From the NCBI GenBank assembly GCA_031276415.1, contig JAISNF010000412.1, positions 1-12,400 of the forward strand: a DNA stretch of 12,400 bases. Reading direction: 5' to 3'. The position numbers were made by a program, and so were the translations under genes. The DNA is from Planctomycetaceae bacterium (GTDB lineage Bacteria > Planctomycetota > Planctomycetia > Pirellulales > Thermoguttaceae). How positions within the stretch are numbered: the first letter of the stretch is position 1; each line of letters starts with the position of its first letter. Positions 1 to 7,155 of this stretch are shown piece by piece. The notes below the pieces were generated by a model. It was given only the letters and a program-made list of their open reading frames with translations. It had not been told where the DNA came from and did not search any database.

Positions 1-117
1 TTATGGACGGAAATCGAAACGGCATCAACCGTTGGCAAGCGTAGTTTTGATAACCTTTCAGCGATCTCCAAATTACTGAATAATTACCGGAAAGTTACAG
101 ACCGTCTTTTCCGGTGA
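1..117 (+). CDS. 3' end of an unidentified protein-coding gene
   Basis: Frame 1 is open from the window edge for 38 codons and ends in TGA at 115-117. The visible tail is polar and helix-like (it ends in RKVTDRLFR) and uses the CGG/CGT arginine codons typical of the neighbouring genes. No domain can be recognised from so short a piece. An inverted repeat CCGGAAA/TTTCCGG (87-93 and 108-114) overlaps the last codons and could help termination, but no clean T-tract follows it. The open stretch is short enough to be chance, so this remains a probable partial gene. Confidence 0.45.
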   Translation, partial: LWTEIETASTVGKRSFDNLSAISKLLNNYRKVTDRLFR

Positions 118-128
118 TGTTTCTTTTG

Positions 129-176
129 TATAATAGAAATGAAAATTTTGACGAAAAATTGTTCTTTCAGGATATT
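129..176 (+). promoter_or_regulatory. Candidate sigma70-type promoter(s) for the SHD1 protein gene, upstream of the inserted element
   Basis: Two promoter-like signals are visible. TTGACG at 148-153 lies 17 bp before GATATT at 171-176 (5/6 and 4/6 matches to consensus). A perfect TATAAT lies at 129-134 with a poor -35 (TTTTCC, 107-112, 16-bp spacing). If the 311-bp element at 201-511 is removed in thought, the first promoter would give a leader of about 40 nt before the ATG at 543, a normal distance. This is pattern matching only. Confidence 0.4.
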
Positions 177-192
177 TTCGATGAAATATTAC

Positions 193-200
193 CTACATTG
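193..200. repeat. Left target-site duplication CTACATTG
   Basis: CTACATTG at 193-200 recurs exactly at 512-519, each copy directly abutting an end of the 201-511 element. Eight bp is the duplication size known for IS66-family transposition. The identity extends outward to 12 bp (TTACCTACATTG) only because the element's right end happens to finish in TTAC. Confidence 0.8.
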
Positions 201-511
201 GTAACCGTTCACAGATATTTAGCGGATTTTTTTAATGTATAGTTACCCAATATTCGCCCTGATAAGGGCGTAACTTTCATAACCGCAGGTCAACGACCTG
301 CGGTAACAAATCCGCCCGTCCTTTCTGCCCTGAAAGGGCAGGATTTTATTGACATTATTTAACGCAAAAAGTGCTGCCCCTATTGGGGCAGAGTTATGAG
401 TTGACTTTTAACCGCAGGTCAAAGACCTGCGGTTATGAAAATACCGTCCCTATCGGGACGAAGAAAAATCAACGAAATCATTAAATAATAAAAAATACCG
501 TGAACGGTTAC
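201..511. mobile_element. 311-bp IS66-type MITE-like element (no transposase)
   Basis: The ends are a perfect 12-bp inverted repeat, GTAACCGTTCAC at 201-212 and GTGAACGGTTAC at 500-511. A directly repeated CTACATTG lies outside both ends. Termini starting GTAA plus an 8-bp duplication are hallmarks of the IS66 family (established knowledge). No open reading frame of useful length lies inside, so any movement would need a transposase supplied in trans. The interior (255-460) is filled with six short hairpins in a mirror-symmetric order, unlike a simple deletion derivative. The element lies between a candidate promoter and the ribosome-binding site of the next gene. The family assignment is inferred from ends and duplication size. 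Confidence 0.75.
255..460. repeat. Mirror-symmetric cluster of six hairpins inside the MITE-like element
   Basis: The hairpins, with stem length: 255-270 (6 bp, loop GATA), 282-304 (10 bp, ACCGCAGGTC arm, loop AAC), 325-341 (7 bp, loop GAA), 374-391 (7 bp, loop TATT), 410-434 (11 bp, AACCGCAGGTC arm, loop AAA) and 445-460 (6 bp, loop TATC). The order is B-A-B / B-A-B. Centre-to-centre spacings are about 30.5, 40, 49.5, 39.5 and 30.5 bp, symmetric around position 357. The outer left block (255-291) is an inverted copy of the outer right block (424-460). Where the copies differ, both arms of the hairpin have changed together, so pairing is preserved. Confidence 0.85.
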
Positions 512-519
512 CTACATTG
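512..519. repeat. Right target-site duplication CTACATTG
   Basis: Exact copy of 193-200, directly following the right terminal inverted repeat. It lies only 23 bp before the ATG at 543, so the insertion is in the untranslated leader or promoter region of that gene. Confidence 0.8.
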
Positions 520-542
520 TATTGAGTTACGGAGAATATAAA

Positions 543-2288
543 ATGTTTCGATTATTATTGTCGTTATTTATTTTGTTAGTGTGTTACGGTTTTGCGTGTG
601 CTGCTGATCCGGCGCAACGGGAATGGAAAGATGTTTCAGGAAAGGTTTTGGCTAAGGGAGAATTTATCTCGTTGATGGATGGAGAAGTTTGTATCATGAC
701 GCCGGAAGGAACCGGAAAAACAATTCCGTTCAAAATTCTTTCCGCCGAAGATCAAAAATTCGTTCAAAATAACGGAGAAGATTTGAATACGATTAAAGGC
801 GTTTTGCCGGACTCTGAAGAAATCGGTACACAAAAACCACAGGAACGCCAAACTTCACCAATTTCCGCTTCACAAACTCTTGCTCTTCAAACTCCCACTT
901 CACAAAATTCCGTTTTGAAATCTCCAATACTTTCATCACTTCAACAGACTCAACCTAATTCTGATCTTGATATTGTCGGTCATGATGTGATTACTGAAGC
1001 GGAAGACGGAGATGAAGCACGCGGTGATATTCAGGTTAAGGTCAAAGATGAAAAAGAAAAATATGCGGGACAAAAACGTGTGGTGATGTTTGACTTTGAA
1101 TCGCTTTGGGATGCGGAACTGCCAACCGATTACGGCGGAATTATGGGCAACATGTTTTGGATGAAATTAAATCGTGAAAAAGGTTTTATCATTCCCGAAT
1201 CAATGATTGATGTACGAAATATCTGCGAAACGTACAAAATTAAACCCAATCCCGATACTCCGCTTGAAAAAATGAAGGAATACGTTACTAAAACATTCAA
1301 CGCTGATATTGGAATCTGGGGTAAGATTGAACGTGTTGACAAAGATGTAATGGAGATTTACGATTTTTGGCTTAAAGTGGTTGATTTTTCGGTTGATCCG
1401 CCGAAAATCATTTACGAAGTCAATCAGGTACGAACCGAGGCGATTGCTGAAGTTACCGGAATTTATGTACGGGCGGCTATTGAAAAACTTTACAATAAAC
1501 AGGCACGCACTGTTGCCGAGAAAGCCGACATGGATGCGAATTGGGCGAAGAATCCAAACTTGATGGAGGGCGGTGATTTTGAAAAAGTTTCCAATAAAAT
1601 TCCTGTCGGTTGGGAAAATCGTTGCGCCCAACACCGTGAACCAATAGGGCGTCTTGTCAAACGCATGGAAGACCCTGATAAACCCGGAAATCATTTTTTG
1701 CACACGGAATTTGATGCCGGAATTGCGGAAGGTTTTGGGTTGATGTATTACAGTAAACCGTTTCCGATTGAAGAAACGGCAACGTACAGAATTGATTATC
1801 GTATTAGAAAATCGAAAGGTGTTAAGGCGATTGTGTTTATTAAATGTTACGACACGATTGACACGATGTTCAAACCGACCGCTGAAGCGTTAAAAGAAGG
1901 ATTTACCGACAAACTTGGTCAACAAACGCGTGAAGTTTACCGGAGTCAGCAAAACCATTGGAATCAGGATCATCCCAATGAATGGGTTCAACATTCTCAG
2001 GAATTTACGCCGCGTCACACAAAATATTCACCGAAATTCGGGCGTGTGATGATTTTCGGTTATTATACTGCCGGTTCGGTTGATTACGATGATTTTGTAC
2101 TTAAAAAAGTCAAAAACGCCAATCAAGAGGAATTACGTTCAAAAATTAAACGGCATTCGTTGGATACGAAAGTTACGTTACAGGAAATGGAGGAAAATGA
2201 ACGCCGCGGTCTTGAAGCAACCAAAGAAATGAAACATGAACGAAAAGAAATTCCTTCCGAACAAAAAAATAAAACGAAAATTAAATAA
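543..2288 (+). CDS. Secreted SHD1 - CsgG/TolB-like - CBM4/9-like three-module protein
   Basis: 581 residues from the ATG at 543, chosen because GGAG (531-534) sits 8 nt upstream and the signal peptide starts there. An in-frame TTG at 522 would only add seven residues before it. Residues 1-20 form a Sec signal (FRLLLSLFILLV core, likely cut near ACA/AD). Residues 26-77 match the SHD1 (Sla1 homology 1) pattern found widely in Planctomycetota: REWKDVSGK, a FISLMDGEV strand, then IPFKILSAEDQKFV. A Q/S/T/P-rich linker follows to about 150. Residues about 175-320 (KRVVMFDFE, ADIGIWGKIERV) resemble the CsgG/TolB-N/FlgO-type fold. Residues about 336-520 (NLMEGGDFE, GW, then DYDDFVLKK) look like a CBM4/9 jelly roll. 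The tail is charged and probably coiled. The role is unknown; a cell-envelope or polysaccharide-associated adaptor is an inference. The next gene, a secreted sulfatase, fits glycan work. Confidence 0.85.
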   Translation: MFRLLLSLFILLVCYGFACAADPAQREWKDVSGKVLAKGEFISLMDGEVCIMTPEGTGKTIPFKILSAEDQKFVQNNGEDLNTIKGVLPDSEEIGTQKPQERQTSPISASQTLALQTPTSQNSVLKSPILSSLQQTQPNSDLDIVGHDVITEAEDGDEARGDIQVKVKDEKEKYAGQKRVVMFDFESLWDAELPTDYGGIMGNMFWMKLNREKGFIIPESMIDVRNICETYKIKPNPDTPLEKMKEYVTKTFNADIGIWGKIERVDKDVMEIYDFWLKVVDFSVDPPKIIYEVNQVRTEAIAEVTGIYVRAAIEKLYNKQARTVAEKADMDANWAKNPNLMEGGDFEKVSNKIPVGWENRCAQHREPIGRLVKRMEDPDKPGNHFLHTEFDAGIAEGFGLMYYSKPFPIEETATYRIDYRIRKSKGVKAIVFIKCYDTIDTMFKPTAEALKEGFTDKLGQQTREVYRSQQNHWNQDHPNEWVQHSQEFTPRHTKYSPKFGRVMIFGYYTAGSVDYDDFVLKKVKNANQEELRSKIKRHSLDTKVTLQEMEENERRGLEATKEMKHERKEIPSEQKNKTKIK

Positions 2289-2318
2289 CCCGTAAAATAA
2301 CCCGTAAAATAACCGTAA
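2284..2318. repeat. 12-bp tandem repeat across the stop codon of the SHD1 gene
   Basis: AATAACCCGTAA occurs at 2284-2295 and 2296-2307, then an 11-bp copy lacking one C at 2308-2318. The first copy contains the TAA stop (2286-2288), and every copy brings another TAA. It could be a replication-slippage product. The remaining intergenic stretch to 2488 is AT-rich and holds only a weak TCCGC/GCGGA inverted repeat (2367-2371 and 2389-2393). Confidence 0.7.
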
Positions 2319-2488
2319 CATGATTGTCTATTTTATTTTTCACAACAAAAAATTCAGAAAAACTTGTCCGCAGATTTCACAGATTGTCGCGGATAAATAT
2401 TGATAATTTTTTAAAATACGAAACAACAATTTATGTACGAGTTGTTGCAAAAACTTAAACCATTCTAAAATTGGTCGGGAGACTTAAA

Positions 2489-3982
2489 ATGCGATTTTTA
2501 TTTTTCGTTGTAGTATTTTTTTCATTTTATATTATTTTTCCCTTAAAAGCGGCGGGAGAAAACACGAAACCGAATATTGTATTTATTTTGGCGGATGATC
2601 TTGGTGTTATGGACATTGGGGCGTTCAATCCGAACACATTTTATGAAACGCCTAATATTGACCGGCTTGCGGCGGAAGGAATGAAATTTACTACGGCGTA
2701 TGCTGCTTGTTGTGTATGTAGTCCGACGCGTTACAGTATTATGACGGGGCGTTATCCGGTTCGTTCTGGAATTACGAATTTTCTGGCTGGTAAACGAAGT
2801 GAACGTTTTGAACCGGCGGCTCTTGATCTTTTCATGCCGCTTGAGGAAACAACTTTAGGCGAAGCGTTTCACGAAGCCGGTTATAAAACCGCCTTGCTTG
2901 GAAAATGGCATCTTGGTAATCCCAAAGATTACGGACCGCAATTTCAAGGCTTTGACGTGGTGAGTGGCGACATTCGGTATATTGCTCCAAGCGTAACGAA
3001 TTTAACATTACCGAACCTTCCGCCCATCAATAAGAAAACTTCCGCAACAGTTATTGAAACACGTACAACTCAAATTACTGATGACGCATTGCTTGTTTTG
3101 GATGCATTTAAGGATTCGCCTAAGGATTCGCCCTTTTTGCTTTATCTTTCGTTTTATCAGGTTCATGTTCCGTTGGGAACTTCTGAAGAATATGTTGCTC
3201 CTTATCGCGACAAAAAACAAAAACTCAATCTTCAAAATGATGAAGCCCGTGATTTTACGGAAGAAGAACAGGTTCATCTTTCCGATCAACCGCGAAAAAC
3301 TCGGTGCCGGCAAAATCATGAAATTTATGCGGGAATGATATCTCATACAGATGCTTGTGTTGGTCGTGTACTTGCCAAGTTGAAAGAACTTGGTTTGGAC
3401 GAAAACACAGTTGTTGTTTTCATGTCAGACAATGGCGGTCTTGCCACTGCGGAAGGTTTGCCGACAAGCAATTTGCCTTTTCGTACAGGAAAAGGTTGGA
3501 ACTATGAAGGCGGAATTCGTGAACCATTAATTGTTCGTTGGTCTAAAACGATTCAAGCCGGCAGTGTTTGTAACGTACCGGTAATTAGTACGGATTTTTA
3601 TCCGACATTGCTTGATCTTGCGAAACTTCCGCTCAAGCCGGAACAACATCTTGACGGTATAAGTTTTGCGTCATTACTCAAGGGCGAAAAGACGTTATTG
3701 AAACGTGATGCTCTTTTCTGGCATTACCCGCATTACAGTAATCAGGGAGGTTTTCCTTCTTCGGCGGTTCGTGTGGGAGATTATAAACTGATACAACGTC
3801 TTGAAGACGGACGTGTTCATCTCTTTAATGTTACGGAAGACATGGGAGAACAAACTGATCTCGCAGAAAAAATGCCGGAAAAAACAAAAGAATTACAAAA
3901 ATTACTTTTCCATTGGTACCAGGACACCGGAGCCAGATTTCTCGAACCAAAAAATGGGCAAACTCCCTGGAAACCTCAATAA
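2489..3982 (+). CDS. Exported formylglycine-dependent sulfatase (arylsulfatase family S1)
   Basis: 497 residues from the ATG at 2489, preferred because GGGAG (2477-2481) lies 7 nt upstream and a signal peptide (FLFFVVVFFSFYIIF, cut near KAA/GE) begins there. It hydrolyses a sulfate ester, most likely on a sulfated polysaccharide; the substrate cannot be told from sequence. Visible motifs: the metal-binding ILADDLG (D36, D37); the CSPTRYSIMTG signature with C77, the Cys that a formylglycine-generating or anaerobic maturase enzyme oxidises; GKWHLG (K139, H141); SDNGG (D314, N315); and a standard C-terminal subdomain (FYPTLLDLA, VRVGDYKLI). Length is normal and no key residue is missing. No maturase gene is in the window. 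A 12-bp duplication (3110-3133) gives the residue repeat KDSPKDSP. It follows the secreted SHD1/CBM protein by 200 bp and may share its glycan role. Confidence 0.95.
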   Translation: MRFLFFVVVFFSFYIIFPLKAAGENTKPNIVFILADDLGVMDIGAFNPNTFYETPNIDRLAAEGMKFTTAYAACCVCSPTRYSIMTGRYPVRSGITNFLAGKRSERFEPAALDLFMPLEETTLGEAFHEAGYKTALLGKWHLGNPKDYGPQFQGFDVVSGDIRYIAPSVTNLTLPNLPPINKKTSATVIETRTTQITDDALLVLDAFKDSPKDSPFLLYLSFYQVHVPLGTSEEYVAPYRDKKQKLNLQNDEARDFTEEEQVHLSDQPRKTRCRQNHEIYAGMISHTDACVGRVLAKLKELGLDENTVVVFMSDNGGLATAEGLPTSNLPFRTGKGWNYEGGIREPLIVRWSKTIQAGSVCNVPVISTDFYPTLLDLAKLPLKPEQHLDGISFASLLKGEKTLLKRDALFWHYPHYSNQGGFPSSAVRVGDYKLIQRLEDGRVHLFNVTEDMGEQTDLAEKMPEKTKELQKLLFHWYQDTGARFLEPKNGQTPWKPQ

Positions 3983-4089
3983 AAACGAGATGCCTGCTTC
4001 ATAGTTGTTTTATTTTTTTGTGTTGTTAGAATATTGGTTTGTTTTTTACTCGAATCAACGTCTTTTTCCAATATTTTGAATATACTTTA

Positions 4090-6978
4090 ATGATTGCCAA
4101 AAAATTTCAATCTAATTCCTCTGCCCAAACAAAGCAAAATAATAAAGTTTCACGAACCCCGCTAAAACCGGTAACAAAACGTTCAGATAAACTTACTTTG
4201 TATGATAGACTTTCACATTTGACTTATCGTCAGGCTTGTGATATTCTCGGATCTGAAGGGGCTTTGCTGTTACGAAGAACTTATCCTCTTGATGAACTCA
4301 ATGTCAAAAACGATGTCTATCTCGGCGATGATTTGTTCCGGCTTTCGATTCGTGAACCGGCACTCGAACCCGTGACAGTAACAATAATGCTTGCCGATAA
4401 AGCGAAACATAAACTCGCCGCCTACTGTTCCCGCTGTAACCCGACAAAAGAATCCAACCGGTATTGCGAACATATCGCCGCAACTCTTTCATTTTTACTC
4501 GAAGAAAAATCGCTCATCGGACTCGCCGAAACTCCCGACCTCGAAACACCGCCCGAACTCTTGTCCCCCAAAAAATTACGGCAACGTGCATTGCACGAAC
4601 GCGAAACACGCGCCCGAACAGAATGTTTTAAAATTAAATCAAACAATAAAGAGACCCCATGGACTGATTACATTGTTGTCAACGAAACTTCCGGCAAAAC
4701 ATATCGTGTTGCTCTTCGCGGAACAGAATACGGCGATTCTTATTGTTCCTGCCCCGACTTCAAAACAAATCGGCTTGGAACTTGCAAACATATCTTACAT
4801 CTGTTACACCGTTGCCAAAAAAAGTTTAATGAAAATGTATTGAAAACACCTTACGTTAATAACGAAACAATACTCTATCTCAAATACGGCGAACATCGGA
4901 CACTCCATCTCGCTCTGCCCGACAACATCAATCATAGTAATACCGAAACCTGTGTTAAAGTAAAAAAAATTGCGGCACCGTTTCTCAATAAACCAATTAA
5001 AGAAATTAAACCACTCCTAAAAGCAGTGGCGAAACTGGAATCACTCGATTTTCCGGTAACAATTTACCCCGATGCTGATCAATGGATTCAGGAACAAATT
5101 TTCAAAGATCGTATGAAATCGTTGGTCGAAGAAATCCGTGCCAATCCCAAAGAACATCCGTTACGGAAAACTTTACTCAACGCAGAATTATTGCCCTACC
5201 AACTTGACGGTATTGCGTTTGCGGTTGGTGCCGGTCGTGCGATTTTGGCAGACGATATGGGGCTTGGTAAAACGGTTCAGGGAATTGGTGTTGCGGAACT
5301 TTTAGCGAGGGAGGTTGATATTAAAAAAGTATTGATTATTTCTCCTGCTTCGGTTAAATCGCAGTGGAAGTCTGAAATTTCCAAGTTTGCGCCGCATCGC
5401 AGTGCCCAACTTGTTCTCGGTGGTTCCAGTGAACGTTTTGATCAATACAGCAATGAAGTATTCTTTACGATTTGTAATTATGAGCAGGTGATTCGTGATA
5501 TTTTGCCGATAGAACAAACGCGTTGGGATTTGATTATTCTTGACGAGGGACAACGTATCAAAAATTGGGAAACGAAAACAACCAGAACGATTAAGGCTCT
5601 TAGTTCGCCGTATGCTCTTGTTTTAAGCGGGACGCCGATGGAAAACCGGATTGACGAACTTTATTCTGTTGTTCAATTTGTTGATGATAACCGGTTGCTT
5701 CCTGCGTATCGTTTTTTTCATCGTCATCGGATTGTTGAAGATTCCGGTCGTGTTGCCGGTTACAAGAATCTTGACGAGTTGCGTGAGCAGTTGAAGCCGA
5801 TTTTGTTACGCCGGACGAAGGAATCGGTTCAGATAGATTTACCGGAACGGACGGTGGAAGTGGTTCGTATTACTCCGACGGAAGAGCAATTAGAGATGCA
5901 TAATGGACAAATGAAAATTGTAGCGGGAATTGTTGGTAAAAAATATTTGACGGAGATGGATATTTTGCGGTTACAAAAAGCACTTCTTGCGGCGCGGATG
6001 AGTGCGGACAGCACATTTCTTGTTGAGAAGAGGGAGCCGTTTTATTCCAGTAAACTGGAACGTCTTGAAGAATTGCTTGAGGAATTACTGAGAGAATATG
6101 ATCGTAAAATTGTAATGTTTTCGGAATGGACAACGATGTTGAATTTGATTGAGCCGATTTTTGAGCGTAATAATGTGAAATATGTTCGTCTTGACGGTTC
6201 TATTCCGCAAAAGAAGCGTCAGAGTTTGGTTCAGACGTTTGCGGACGATTCCGATTGCCGTGTTTTTCTGACGACCAATGCCGGTTCGGTTGGTTTGAAT
6301 CTTCAGGCAGCCAACACGGTTATCAATGTGGACTTACCTTGGAACCCTGCTATTCTGGAACAACGAATCGGGCGTGCTCATCGAATGGGACAACAACGTC
6401 ATGTTCAGGTATTTTTGCTTGTAACTGAAAATACTATTGAAGAACAGATGTTGAAAACGATTTCGGCGAAACACGATTTAGCGATTGCTTCGCTTGATAT
6501 TGGCAGTGACGTGAATGAAGTGATGATGCAAACGGGAGTGGAGGAATTGAAACGGCGTCTTGAGGTTCTTCTCGGCTCAAAACCTGCGGCTCCGGTTGAT
6601 CAATCGGCGTTACAATCGTTAGCGATTTCGCCGCAAGACGTAACAATTACGCAATCGCAAGGCAAAGAACAAATTGTTCAAGCGGGTAACGAAATATTTC
6701 AATCGTTGTTTCATTTTGCGGACACGTTACTTGGAACACTGACGCCGAAATCAGAATCGGCGTCCAATTCCGAAACACCGACGGTTACCGGCAACAATAT
6801 TATTACCGAACAAATTTTGCCGAACATTCAAAAAACGGTTGCCAACTCGATACGTCTTGAACCTGATGCGGAGGGCAAAATGCGGTTATCCTTTACATTA
6901 CCGGAACGTCCGGTGCTGGAAGACTTATTAAAAAATACCGTACAACTACTCAATTCACTAATCACCCCAAAACATTGA
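4090..6978 (+). CDS. SNF2/RapA-type helicase with N-terminal SWIM zinc motifs
   Basis: 962 residues from the ATG at 4090. An in-frame TTG at 4039 would add 17 residues, but neither start has a clear Shine-Dalgarno. Two zinc-binding motifs lie at the N terminus: C113-x2-C116-x9-C126-x-H128, a SWIM variant, and C219-x-C221-x10-C232-x-H234, a canonical SWIM (CxCxnCxH). The SNF2 ATPase core starts near 370 (LLPYQLDGIAFA), with Walker A DDMGLGKT (388-395), DEGQ box (485-488) and LSGTPMENR. The helicase C lobe contains MFSEW, RLDGS, TTNAGSVGLNL and motif VI QRIGRAHRMGQ (758-768). About 130 residues after the core are polar and unrecognised. It is likely a cytoplasmic DNA translocase that remodels protein-DNA or RNA-polymerase complexes. 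Base composition changes inside the gene: the SWIM part is C-rich on the coding strand and the ATPase part G/T-rich, which hints at domain fusion. Confidence 0.93.
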   Translation: MIAKKFQSNSSAQTKQNNKVSRTPLKPVTKRSDKLTLYDRLSHLTYRQACDILGSEGALLLRRTYPLDELNVKNDVYLGDDLFRLSIREPALEPVTVTIMLADKAKHKLAAYCSRCNPTKESNRYCEHIAATLSFLLEEKSLIGLAETPDLETPPELLSPKKLRQRALHERETRARTECFKIKSNNKETPWTDYIVVNETSGKTYRVALRGTEYGDSYCSCPDFKTNRLGTCKHILHLLHRCQKKFNENVLKTPYVNNETILYLKYGEHRTLHLALPDNINHSNTETCVKVKKIAAPFLNKPIKEIKPLLKAVAKLESLDFPVTIYPDADQWIQEQIFKDRMKSLVEEIRANPKEHPLRKTLLNAELLPYQLDGIAFAVGAGRAILADDMGLGKTVQGIGVAELLAREVDIKKVLIISPASVKSQWKSEISKFAPHRSAQLVLGGSSERFDQYSNEVFFTICNYEQVIRDILPIEQTRWDLIILDEGQRIKNWETKTTRTIKALSSPYALVLSGTPMENRIDELYSVVQFVDDNRLLPAYRFFHRHRIVEDSGRVAGYKNLDELREQLKPILLRRTKESVQIDLPERTVEVVRITPTEEQLEMHNGQMKIVAGIVGKKYLTEMDILRLQKALLAARMSADSTFLVEKREPFYSSKLERLEELLEELLREYDRKIVMFSEWTTMLNLIEPIFERNNVKYVRLDGSIPQKKRQSLVQTFADDSDCRVFLTTNAGSVGLNLQAANTVINVDLPWNPAILEQRIGRAHRMGQQRHVQVFLLVTENTIEEQMLKTISAKHDLAIASLDIGSDVNEVMMQTGVEELKRRLEVLLGSKPAAPVDQSALQSLAISPQDVTITQSQGKEQIVQAGNEIFQSLFHFADTLLGTLTPKSESASNSETPTVTGNNIITEQILPNIQKTVANSIRLEPDAEGKMRLSFTLPERPVLEDLLKNTVQLLNSLITPKH

Positions 6979-6994
6979 TCGGCGTACTCGCCGA
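6979..6994. other. Hairpin directly after the SNF2 stop codon
   Basis: TCGGCG (6979-6984), loop TACT, CGCCGA (6989-6994): a perfect 6-bp stem starting on the base after the TGA. No T-tract follows, so it is more likely an mRNA 3'-end stabiliser or REP-like sequence than a complete intrinsic terminator. Confidence 0.5.
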
Positions 6995-7005
6995 CAGGGA
7001 ATCAG

Positions 7006-7043
7006 AAAAACATCGGCAATTCGTGTTGCCAAACGGTTTTTTT
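7006..7043 (+). terminator. Candidate intrinsic terminator between the SNF2 gene and the ATPase operon
   Basis: AAAAAC (7006-7011) can pair with GTTTTT (7036-7041), and inside it GGCAA (7015-7019) pairs with TTGCC (7026-7030). The structure ends in a run of seven T (7037-7043). The stem is interrupted and only moderately GC-rich. If functional, it separates the SNF2 gene from the downstream two-gene operon. Confidence 0.4.
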
Positions 7044-7117
7044 GAAGGCTGATTTCCGGTCATAAACGAATTTCAAGCCTGAATACCCAATTGTCCGCAA
7101 TCGTCCATGCCCAAACT

Positions 7118-7148
7118 AAGATTGAAAACAATCTTGAAAAGGTAAAAT
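7118..7148 (+). promoter_or_regulatory. Operator-like palindrome and weak promoter before the ATPase gene
   Basis: AAGATTG (7118-7124) and CAATCTT (7129-7135) form a perfect 7-bp inverted repeat around AAAA, ending 20 bp before the ATG at 7156. It overlaps a possible promoter, TTGAAA (7122-7127), with a short 15-bp spacer, then TAAAAT (7143-7148). That promoter would start transcription at about 7155, giving a nearly leaderless message. Alternatively AAAAGG (7137-7142) is a distant ribosome-binding site. The palindrome could be a repressor site or a leader hairpin; the sequence alone does not decide. Confidence 0.4.
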
Positions 7149-7155
7149 AGAAAAC

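Noticed and set aside
255..460. Possible CRISPR array because of repeated palindromic units
   Set aside because: Only two A-type units are alike, spacers are not uniform, the layout is inverted and mirror-symmetric, and it lies inside terminal repeats with a target duplication.
522..542. TTG start seven codons upstream for the SHD1 protein
   Set aside because: It has no ribosome-binding site and would put polar residues before the signal peptide; GGAG is well placed for the ATG at 543.
2471..2488. TTG start six codons upstream for the sulfatase
   Set aside because: GGGAG at 2477-2481 is correctly spaced for the ATG at 2489 and lies inside the proposed extension.
3981..4019. Intrinsic terminator after the sulfatase (AAAAC / GTTTT followed by T7)
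   Set aside because: The stem is AT-only with a large interrupted loop; too weak to call from sequence.
4081..4092. TATACT at 4081-4086 as a promoter for a leaderless SNF2 message
   Set aside because: The predicted start of transcription (about 4093) falls inside the second codon, and no -35 sequence stands at the right distance.
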